A stretch of 5,260 nt of DNA, taken from Rhodospirillales bacterium (GTDB taxonomy: Bacteria > Pseudomonadota > Alphaproteobacteria > Acetobacterales > Acetobacteraceae). The notes under the pieces are model-generated. The model was not told the origin of the DNA. It searched no databases and saw nothing but the letters and a program-made list of their open reading frames with translations. Below, piece after piece: positions 1 through 5,243 of this stretch. Both the position numbers and the translations under genes were made by a program. Numbering within the stretch: position 1 is the stretch's first letter; the number at the start of each line of letters is the position of its first letter. The stretch is taken from the NCBI GenBank assembly GCA_015654825.1, contig JAATGE010000254.1:1-5260 (forward strand), in the 5' to 3' direction.

Positions 1-11
1 CCCGTTATTGG

Positions 12-67
12 GGGGAGACGGCGAAGCCAGAAAAACAGGGTCTGGTACAGGCTTCGCCGGGGAGACG
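12..67. repeat. Hairpin with 10-bp perfect arms, bordered by a 9-bp direct repeat
   Basis: CGGCGAAGCC at 19-28 is the exact reverse complement of GGCTTCGCCG at 50-59, with a 21-base loop. The direct repeat GGGGAGACG occurs at 12-20 and 59-67, framing the hairpin and overlapping its arms by one or two bases. The function is unknown. It may be a small dispersed intergenic repeat or the end of one cut by the window edge. Confidence 0.5.
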
Positions 68-96
68 ATGAAAAGCCGCGCAGCGCTAACGGGGGT

Positions 97-137
97 CTGG
101 GGCCTCAGGCCCCAGCGGGTCCAGGGCAGAGCCCTGG
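97..137. repeat. Tandem GC-rich palindromes
   Basis: Two perfect inverted repeats sit five bases apart. The first has arms CTGGGGCCT (97-105) and AGGCCCCAG (107-115) around one base. The second has arms CCAGGGC (121-127) and GCCCTGG (131-137) around AGA. The combination resembles a dispersed intergenic palindrome I associate with Acetobacteraceae and related genomes. No T-run follows on either strand, so I do not call it an intrinsic terminator. Confidence 0.55.
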
Positions 138-321
138 CCTTTCTGACCTCCTCCCTGCCTCCTGCCGCTGCCGAGAGAACTCGTCGCTTTGCGCTGAGTG
201 AGAGGGATTTTGCGCGGAGCGGGACGACGCGGCGTTCGCGGGGCGGCAATGTCCGGTCTGCGCGGTGCCTGGCGGTATTTGAACCACCGGTTGCACACCC
301 GGTGACGCCGGTGCCGTGCTT

Positions 322-369
322 AATGAGGGGGTGAGCGGAGCGCGGCTGCTCACCCCTTCAGCCCTCATT
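322..369. repeat. Long bulged stem-loop
   Basis: The outer arms AATGAGGG (322-329) and CCCTCATT (362-369) and the inner arms GGTGAGC (330-336) and GCTCACC (348-354) form a 15-bp stem. It has an 11-base loop (337-347) and a 7-base bulge (355-361). It lies about 80 bases downstream of the minus-strand hydratase stop, so it could end or protect that transcript. It lacks a T-tract on the minus strand, so termination there is only possible. Confidence 0.45.
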
Positions 370-406
370 CGACGCAGACATTATATCGCAGCATAGGATC
401 GAACAG

Positions 407-433
407 GACCCCGGTGGCACCCCCGCCGGGGTC
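407..433 (-). terminator. Possible hairpin terminator of the hydratase gene
   Basis: GACCCCGG (407-414) and CCGGGGTC (426-433) form a perfect 8-bp GC-rich stem with an 11-base loop. It starts 16 bases beyond the stop codon of the minus-strand hydratase gene, the expected place for a terminator. Read on the minus strand it is followed by CTGTTCGATC, which has no proper T-run. Rho-independent termination is therefore uncertain, and the hairpin may only stabilise the 3' end. Confidence 0.35.
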
Positions 434-449
434 GATTTCGTGCGGCCGG

Positions 450-1193
450 CTACGCCCCGAACCGCAGCTTTACGGGCTCCGCGCCGTCGAACGCCGCCTG
501 CACCGCCCATGCCGAGGGTGCGGCTGTCGCGCCGGTCCACGATCCGCACGTCACGATCTGCCCCCGCCGCAGGCCGCCCGCCCACACGGCGCCCTGATCC
601 GCCAGCCAGGCGACCAGGCGGATCATGTCGCCGGCCGGGTTGCCGCGCCGCCGCAGCGTGGCGCCGTCAATCGTCTGCGCCACCTCCATTTGCGAAAAAT
701 CGATCGCCTGCCAATCGGTGATCGGCGCCCCGAGCACGTAGGCGCCATGGCGGATCAGGTCGGCGAGCAGGCTCAGCGGGTCCGCGGCGGCCACGTCGGC
801 AAAGCGGCTTTGCAGCACCTCGATGCCTGGGTGGCAGGAGGCGATGGCGCCGACGATCTCCGCCCTGGCGTAAGGCGCGGCCCGCGGCTTCAGGTCGCGC
901 CCGAGCACGAAGGCGATTTCGCTCTCGATGTCGCGCGTCGTAAAGCCGGCCCCCGGCAGCATGGCCGGCGACTGGTGCAGACCCGCCTGCGGCATCGGCG
1001 CGCAGTTGGGCGGCGCCTCCGGCCCCGCGGCGCCCACCTTCCAGCCCCCGACCGGCCCCAGCGACGCCACCGTCAGGCGCTGGATTTCGTAGGCATCCGC
1101 CGCCGTCACCGGCCGCAAGCCGGCAGGCAGCAGCCCTCCCGCCCCCGCCCCCCGCGCCGCGAGCAGAAACGACGCCGCCGCCAGATGATCCAT
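450..1193 (-). CDS. 2-keto-4-pentenoate hydratase family protein (FAH superfamily)
   Basis: The 247-residue protein looks like the 2-keto-4-pentenoate hydratase group of the fumarylacetoacetate-hydrolase superfamily. These cytosolic, metal-dependent enzymes add water to 2-oxo-pent-4-enoate-type products of meta-cleavage aromatic breakdown, or act on related 2-oxo acids. Visible family features are an N-terminal helix region with DAYEIQ (33-38), GGWKVG (49-54, conserved Lys52), the ExE metal-ligand motif at E90/E92 (IESEIAF), HPGIEVLQSR (121-130, third acidic ligand probably E125), NPAGDMIRLVAWLAD (185-199) and GQIVTCGSWTG (211-221). The length is slightly below the usual roughly 260. I chose the ATG at 1193 because GGGGGCGGC lies just upstream and homology-like sequence starts there. 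A TTG at 1244 would add 17 unconvincing residues. The stop is TAG. No other catabolic gene is visible nearby, so the substrate is unknown. It is transcribed divergently from ribF. Confidence 0.85.
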   Translation of the reverse strand: MDHLAAASFLLAARGAGAGGLLPAGLRPVTAADAYEIQRLTVASLGPVGGWKVGAAGPEAPPNCAPMPQAGLHQSPAMLPGAGFTTRDIESEIAFVLGRDLKPRAAPYARAEIVGAIASCHPGIEVLQSRFADVAAADPLSLLADLIRHGAYVLGAPITDWQAIDFSQMEVAQTIDGATLRRRGNPAGDMIRLVAWLADQGAVWAGGLRRGQIVTCGSWTGATAAPSAWAVQAAFDGAEPVKLRFGA

Positions 1194-1239
1194 GCCGCCC
1201 CCAAGGAAATTGCCAACGTCGTCGAACACGGAAACAATT

Positions 1240-1308
1240 AACAAAAGTTTTTGCTTCTTTTTTCAAAAAGAAGTTCTTTTGTGAAAAAAGAACCAAAAAA
1301 CTTTTGTT
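1240..1308. repeat. A/T-rich 69-bp palindrome between divergent genes
   Basis: The outer arms 1240-1264 and 1283-1308 are reverse complements apart from one mismatch and one extra base. Inside them, AAAAGAA (1266-1272) and TTCTTTT (1274-1280) form a second perfect palindrome on the same centre (about 1273). The whole can fold as one long hairpin or cruciform. It is strongly A/T-rich in an otherwise GC-rich window. I recall similar sequences (AAGTTTTTGGTTC and its complement) as recurrent intergenic elements in Acetobacteraceae, but have not searched. It lies upstream of both divergent genes, so it is not placed to terminate either. It may instead affect promoters, be a mobile repeat, or bind a nucleoid protein. 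Confidence 0.7.
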
Positions 1309-1379
1309 CATTTGGCCTTCGTTGTGGGTGTCCCACCGGCCATTGCGTTTGCCGTGCTTCTGCCGGACAACGCCGCCCC

Positions 1380-2321
1380 ATGCGGATTTTTACCGATTGG
1401 CGCAACCTGCCGCCGGATGCGCGCGGTGCCACCGTGGCGCTGGGCAATTTCGACGGCGTGCATCGCGGCCATGCGCATCTGCTGCGTTCGGCGCACGTCG
1501 CCCGCCCGGGCGCGGCGCTCGCCGTGCTGACGTTCGAGCCGCACCCGCGCGAGTTCTTCCGCCCCGACGATCCGCCGTTCCGCCTGACGCTCGCCGACGA
1601 GCGTGCCGCGGCGCTGGCCGAGCTCGGCGTTACGCTGATCTACCAGTTGCCGTTCGACGCCGCGTTCAGCGCCATGCCGGCTTCCGCCTTCGTGGAGCAG
1701 GTGCTGCACGCGGGCGTCGGCGCGCAGCACCTGGCCTCCGGCCCGGATTTCGCGTTCGGCCATCGCCGCGGCGGCGACGTGGATTTCCTGGCGCAGCGGG
1801 TGGAGGCGCTCGACATGGGCCTGACCGTGGTGCCGCCGTTCGCCGACGCGCGCGGGCCGCTTTCCTCCAGCCGCATCCGCCGGCTGCTGCAGGACGGCTA
1901 CCCGGAGCGGGCCACGGCCGAGCTCGGCCGCGCCTGGGCCATTCGCGGCGTGGTGGCGCACGGCGACCATCGCGGCCGCACCATCGGTTTCCCCACCGCC
2001 AACGTCTCCCTGGGGCGGCATCTGGAGCCGGCGCGCGGCGTCTACGCCGTCACGGTGCGCCTGGCGGACGGCCAGGTGCGCGCCGGCGTGGCCAATGTCG
2101 GCCGCCGCCCGACGGTCAATGCGGGCGCCGACGTGCGGCTGGAAGCGCATCTGTTCGATTTCCATGGCGATCTGTACGGCCAGGAGATTTCGGTGGCGTT
2201 GCAGGTATTCCTGCGCGGCGAGCAGAAATTCTCCGGCCTCGACGCGTTGCGGGCGCAGATCGCGCTCGATGCGGCCGCGGCGCGCAAGCTGCTTGACGTC
2301 GGCGCGCCGAGCCGCCCATGA
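1380..2321 (+). CDS. ribF: Bifunctional riboflavin kinase / FAD synthetase
   Basis: RibF phosphorylates riboflavin to FMN and adenylates FMN to FAD, both from ATP, in the cytosol. The 313-residue length fits the family. The N-terminal FMN adenylyltransferase domain (about 1-175) shows GNFDGVHRGH (22-31, the HxGH-type nucleotide site), TFEPHPREFF (51-60), SGPDFAFGHRRGGD (120-133) and the SSSRIR motif (162-167). The C-terminal flavokinase domain (about 183-310) shows GRTIGFPTANV (199-209), GVYAV (220-224), GVANVGRRPTV (236-246) and EAHLFDFHGDLYG (255-267), which includes the likely catalytic Glu255. The ATG at 1380 is chosen because the family N-terminus begins there. The open frame extends upstream to 1251, but that part is translated palindrome and non-conserved sequence. 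No strong Shine-Dalgarno is visible. The TGA stop overlaps an ATG (ATGA, 2318-2321), and ileS follows after 121 bases. The ribF-ileS pairing is classic proteobacterial synteny. Confidence 0.95.
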   Translation: MRIFTDWRNLPPDARGATVALGNFDGVHRGHAHLLRSAHVARPGAALAVLTFEPHPREFFRPDDPPFRLTLADERAAALAELGVTLIYQLPFDAAFSAMPASAFVEQVLHAGVGAQHLASGPDFAFGHRRGGDVDFLAQRVEALDMGLTVVPPFADARGPLSSSRIRRLLQDGYPERATAELGRAWAIRGVVAHGDHRGRTIGFPTANVSLGRHLEPARGVYAVTVRLADGQVRAGVANVGRRPTVNAGADVRLEAHLFDFHGDLYGQEISVALQVFLRGEQKFSGLDALRAQIALDAAAARKLLDVGAPSRP

Positions 2322-2446
2322 TCGGGCTATGGCTGGCCGCTTTCCCGCGCGAATTATGTTCTGCCCCCTGCGCTAGCGCAGGGCGTTTCGCCGCCTGCCA
2401 TCCGCGCGCCTTCGCCGCGCGCCGCATTTTCCGAGACCCAATATGA
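2318..2446 (+). CDS. Possible 42-residue small ORF bridging ribF and ileS
   Basis: This is an uncertain small frame of 42 codons plus stop. Its ATG (2318-2320) overlaps the ribF TGA in an ATGA, and its own TGA (2444-2446) overlaps the ileS ATG in another ATGA. That is the geometry of translationally coupled genes, and it would carry ribosomes from ribF to ileS with no gap. The predicted peptide begins MIGLWLAAF, has four cysteines and several arginines, and resembles nothing I know. Codon use is less G/C-biased at third positions than in the neighbours (CTA, TTA, CGA, ATA occur), which argues against a conserved gene. It contains the 18-bp palindrome at 2366-2383. It may be a coupling leader or a chance open frame in GC-rich DNA. 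Confidence 0.25.
   Translation: MIGLWLAAFPRELCSAPCASAGRFAACHPRAFAARRIFRDPI
2366..2383. other. Perfect 18-bp palindrome upstream of ileS
   Basis: CCCTGCGCTAGCGCAGGG is a perfect self-complementary sequence. As RNA it would form a 6-bp stem with a 6-base loop. It lies in the ribF-ileS gap, 60 bases before the ileS start. It could be a weak attenuator or terminator-like hairpin, a symmetric protein-binding site, or a dispersed repeat. The following GCGTTTCG has only three T residues, so it is not a good intrinsic terminator. Confidence 0.4.
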
Positions 2447-5187
2447 CCGAGACCGACTATCGCGACACCGTGTTCCTGCCGCGCACGGATTTTCCGATGC
2501 GCGGCGATTTGCCGAACAAGGAACCCGCTATCCTGGCGCGCTGGGAGCGCATGGGGCTGTGGGACCGGCTGCGCGAAGCAGGGCAGGGGCGGAAAAAATT
2601 CATTCTGCATGACGGCCCGCCGTACGCGAACGGCAACATCCATATCGGCCATGCGCTGAACAAGATCCTCAAGGATGTGATCAACCGAAGCCGCCAGATG
2701 GCGGGCTACGACGCGCATTACATCCCCGGCTGGGATTGCCACGGCCTGCCGATCGAATGGCAGATCGAGGAGCAATACCGCAAATCCGGGCGCGACAAGG
2801 ACGACGTCCCGCTGATCGATTTCCGCGCCGAATGCCGCGCCCATGCCGCGCATTTCATGGCGGTGCAGGCGAGCGAATTCCGCCGCCTCGGCATCTACGG
2901 CGACTGGGCGAACCGGTATGCGACGATGGATTTCGCCGCGGAGGCCGCGATCGCCGTCGAAATCGGCAAATTCGTGCTGAACGGCGCGCTGTATCGCGGC
3001 CTGCGCCCGGTGCTGTGGAGCGTGGTGGAAAAAACCGCGCTGGCGGAAGCGGAAGTCGAATACGCCGACCACACCTCGACGACGATCTGGGTGCGTTTCC
3101 CTGTGCTGTCGCCGGGCATCTTCGAAGCTGCCAGCGTGGTGATCTGGACCACGACGCCGTGGACGATGCCGGGCAACCGCGCGCTGGCCTACGGCGCCGA
3201 CATCGAATACGCGCTCGTGCATGTCGATACGGTCGCGGAAGGCTCGCTGGCGCGCCCCGGCGAGCGCGTGCTGGTGGCGGTCAAATTGCTGCCGGAGTTC
3301 CTGCGCGATACCGGCGTCACGCTGCATCACGTGGTCCACGTGCATATCGGCACCCAACTCGCGGGCCTCACCTGCGCGCATCCGTTGCGCGGCCGGGGTT
3401 ACGATTTCGACGTGCCATTGCTGGCCGGCGATTTCGTTACCACCGAGCAGGGCACCGGTTTTGTCCACATGGCGCCCGGCCACGGCGAGGACGATTTTGC
3501 ATTATGCCGCGAGCACGGCATCGCGGTGCCGGAAACCGTCGCCGATGACGGCACCTACTACCCGCACGTGCCTTTGTTCGCCGGCCTGCACGTGTTCAAG
3601 GCCGCCGATCCGGTCTGCAACGCATTGGCCGACGGCGGTCGCCTCATGGCGCGCGGCAAGCTGGTACACGCCTATCCGCATTCCTGGCGCAGCAAGGCGC
3701 CGCTGATTTACCGCGCGACGCCGCAATGGTTCATCCGCATGGACGGGGCCGGGCAGATCCGCGACCACGCGCTGCGGGCCCTGGCGGAAACGAATTTCGT
3801 GCCGGACCAGGCGCGGCGCCGCATCGGCAGCATGGTGGCGGGCAGGCCGGACTGGTGCATCAGCCGCCAGCGCGCCTGGGGCGTGCCGATCCCGGTCTTC
3901 GTCGAAAAAGCCACCGGCGAAATGCTGCGCGACCCGGAGGTCATTGCGCGCGTCACCGCTTTGTTCGCCGAGGAGGGCGCCGACGCCTGGTTCACCTCGC
4001 CGCCGTCGCGCTTCCTCGGCAACGAACGCGATCCCGCCGCCTACGAACAGGTGCGCGATATCGTCGATGTCTGGTTCGAAAGCGGTTGCACCCACGTATT
4101 CACGCTGGAGGCGCGCGGCCTGCCGTGGCCCGCTGATCTCTATTTGGAAGGCTCCGACCAGCATCGCGGCTGGTTCCAGTCCTCGTTGCTGGAAGCGATC
4201 GGCACCCGTGGTGCTGCACCCTTCCGCGCCATCCTGAGCCACGGCTTCACGATGGACGAGCAGGGCCGCAAGCAGAGCAAGTCGCTCGGCAACGTCACCG
4301 CACCGCAAAAAGTGATCGACGAGTACGGCGCCGACATACTGCGCCTGTGGGTGATGAACACCGACGTCACCGAGGACCAGCGCGTCGGCCGCGAAATCCT
4401 CAAGCAGCAGGCCGAATTGTCTCGCCGCATCCGCAACACGTTGCGCTGGCTGCTCGGCGGCCTCGCCGGCTTTTCCGAGGCCGAACGCGTCGCGCGCGAC
4501 GACATGCCCGAGCTCGAACGCCTGATGCTGCACCGGGTCGCCGAGCTCGACCGCCGCGTGCGCGACGCCACCGACAGCTACGACTGGACCGGCGTGGTGC
4601 CGGACCTGCATAATTTCTGCGCCAGCGACCTTTCGGCGTTCTATTTCGATATCCGCAAGGACGCGCTGTATTGCGACCGGCCGGACAGCCTGCGCCGCCG
4701 CGCCTGCCGTACCGTGCTCGACATCCTGCATCGCTGTCTGTGCACCTGGCTCGCCCCCACGCTGTGTTTTACCGCCGACGAGGCCTGGACCGCGCGGTTC
4801 GGCCATGAAGGCAGCGTGCATCTGGAACTGTACCCGGAAATTCCGCTCGATTGGCACGATGCGGCACTGGCCGCGCGCTGGTCGCGGGTGCGCGATATCC
4901 GCCGCGAGGTCACCGCCGCGATCGAACTGGCGCGCGGCGCCGGCCAGCTCGGCGCCTCGCTGCAAGCCGCCGTTTCACTCGGCCTGCCGCGCGAGGACCC
5001 CGATCTGCTCGATGCCCGCCTGCTCGACGCCGAACAGTGGGCGGAAATCGCCATCGTCTCCGATCTGCGCCTGGCCGTGGCGCCGGAGGTCAGCGTCGCC
5101 GTCACCCTGGCCTCGGGCCAGCAATGCGCCAGCTGCTGGCGCGTACTGACCGAAGTGGGCCCCTCCGACGCCCACCCGCCGCTCTGA
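2443..5187 (+). CDS. ileS: Isoleucyl-tRNA synthetase (ends at an in-frame TGA within the zinc peptide)
   Basis: This class Ia synthetase activates isoleucine with ATP and charges tRNA-Ile. Its CP1 domain hydrolyses mischarged Val-tRNA. The protein is 914 residues to the first stop and 932 positions if read to 5241. Visible features are GNIHIGHALNK (HIGH site 67-70), WTTTPWT in the editing domain (235-241), GTGFVHMAPGHGEDDF (337-352), DWCISRQRAWG (470-480), DVWFESG (542-548), YLEGSDQHRGWF (567-578) and the KMSKS loop as KQSKS (610-614). An anticodon-binding helical domain follows (about 650-830), then the start of the C-terminal zinc peptide, C895xxC898W. The ATG at 2443 gives the usual N-terminus. 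The second zinc cysteine pair is missing because both codons are TGA, at positions 915 and 918. The frame after them still resembles IleS. The first 894 residues appear intact, so the enzyme is probably real and essential. Whether it ends at 5187 or is read through is open. Confidence 0.96.
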   Translation: MTETDYRDTVFLPRTDFPMRGDLPNKEPAILARWERMGLWDRLREAGQGRKKFILHDGPPYANGNIHIGHALNKILKDVINRSRQMAGYDAHYIPGWDCHGLPIEWQIEEQYRKSGRDKDDVPLIDFRAECRAHAAHFMAVQASEFRRLGIYGDWANRYATMDFAAEAAIAVEIGKFVLNGALYRGLRPVLWSVVEKTALAEAEVEYADHTSTTIWVRFPVLSPGIFEAASVVIWTTTPWTMPGNRALAYGADIEYALVHVDTVAEGSLARPGERVLVAVKLLPEFLRDTGVTLHHVVHVHIGTQLAGLTCAHPLRGRGYDFDVPLLAGDFVTTEQGTGFVHMAPGHGEDDFALCREHGIAVPETVADDGTYYPHVPLFAGLHVFKAADPVCNALADGGRLMARGKLVHAYPHSWRSKAPLIYRATPQWFIRMDGAGQIRDHALRALAETNFVPDQARRRIGSMVAGRPDWCISRQRAWGVPIPVFVEKATGEMLRDPEVIARVTALFAEEGADAWFTSPPSRFLGNERDPAAYEQVRDIVDVWFESGCTHVFTLEARGLPWPADLYLEGSDQHRGWFQSSLLEAIGTRGAAPFRAILSHGFTMDEQGRKQSKSLGNVTAPQKVIDEYGADILRLWVMNTDVTEDQRVGREILKQQAELSRRIRNTLRWLLGGLAGFSEAERVARDDMPELERLMLHRVAELDRRVRDATDSYDWTGVVPDLHNFCASDLSAFYFDIRKDALYCDRPDSLRRRACRTVLDILHRCLCTWLAPTLCFTADEAWTARFGHEGSVHLELYPEIPLDWHDAALAARWSRVRDIRREVTAAIELARGAGQLGASLQAAVSLGLPREDPDLLDARLLDAEQWAEIAIVSDLRLAVAPEVSVAVTLASGQQCASCWRVLTEVGPSDAHPPL

Positions 5188-5241
5188 CAGCACTGAACCG
5201 ACGCCATCGAAGGCGACCTGGTCTGCGCCGCAGCCGCGTGA
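5185..5241 (+). other. ileS: In-frame continuation of ileS beyond two TGA codons (candidate recoded C-terminus)
   Basis: Read in the ileS frame, this gives TGA-Gln-His-TGA, then TDAIEGDLVCAAAA and a final TGA at 5239-5241. In the IleS family the expected text after 'HPPL' is CxxC followed by a short acidic tail. The two TGA codons sit exactly on those cysteine codons. The spacing C895-C898-TGA915-TGA918 (3, 17, 3) equals that of the E. coli zinc ligands (901, 904, 921, 924) as I recall them. The codons after the stops keep G/C-ending bias, and the final TGA abuts the next gene start, as expected of the true gene end. Candidate explanations are selenocysteine insertion, UGA decoded as cysteine, recent truncation, or sequence error. 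Confidence 0.7.
5212..5229 (+). promoter_or_regulatory. Small hairpin downstream of the two TGA codons (speculative SECIS candidate)
   Basis: GGCG (5212-5215) pairs with CGCC (5226-5229) around a 10-base loop ACCTGGTCTG. The loop starts 28 bases after the first TGA codon and 19 after the second. That is within the distance range generally used for bacterial selenocysteine insertion elements. The loop contains GGTCT, as does the apical loop of the E. coli fdhF element as I remember it. Against it, the stem is only 4 bp, the loop's first two bases are A and C where a G is usually wanted, and CGCC at 5202-5205 can pair with the same GGCG. This is a weak candidate. Confidence 0.2.
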
Positions 5242-5243
5242 GC

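Larger units (their letters stand above)
1..449. other. Intergenic region with several inverted repeats and no supported gene
   Basis: I see no credible protein gene here. The open frames present have no recognisable motifs, run on both strands of the same GC-rich DNA and lack convincing starts. The stretch holds five inverted repeats, listed separately. Between 138 and 284 there is only a pyrimidine-rich run (about 145-172), a direct repeat TTTGCGC at 188-194 and 209-215, and otherwise unremarkable sequence. The region lies downstream of the minus-strand hydratase gene, so part of it is probably that gene's 3' untranslated region. The dense GC palindromes resemble dispersed intergenic repeats common in GC-rich alphaproteobacteria. 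That attribution is from general knowledge and was not searched. Confidence 0.6.

Noticed and set aside
272..289. Minus-strand sequence resembling a tRNA T-arm (GGTTCAAATACC)
   Set aside because: The loop is 8 bases rather than 7, and no anticodon arm, D-arm or acceptor stem can be built around it.
8..368. Open frames on both strands in the first 370 bases
   Set aside because: They have no domain, no conserved motif and arginine/proline-rich composition typical of chance frames in GC-rich DNA. They also run through hairpins.
1194..1244. TTG start at 1244 for the hydratase
   Set aside because: It adds 17 residues without family resemblance. The ATG at 1193 has a purine-rich GGGGGCGGC upstream.
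1251..1379. Upstream extension of the ribF frame to 1251
   Set aside because: It would translate the A/T-rich palindrome and 43 residues not expected in RibF. The family N-terminus begins at the ATG at 1380.
2330..2377. Fifteen-residue leader peptide (MAGRFPARIMFCPLR) before ileS
   Set aside because: It has a single isoleucine codon and no clear ribosome-binding site, and its stop falls within the palindrome. Nothing supports an isoleucine-sensing attenuator.
2319..2446. TGA as a sense codon at the end of ribF
   Set aside because: RibF already has its full family length at 2321, and readthrough would give arbitrary sequence overlapping ileS. TGA therefore works as a normal stop there.
2116..3483. 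Long minus-strand frames opposite ribF and ileS
   Set aside because: They are antisense shadows of strongly biased GC-rich codons. The plus-strand proteins carry clear family motifs throughout.
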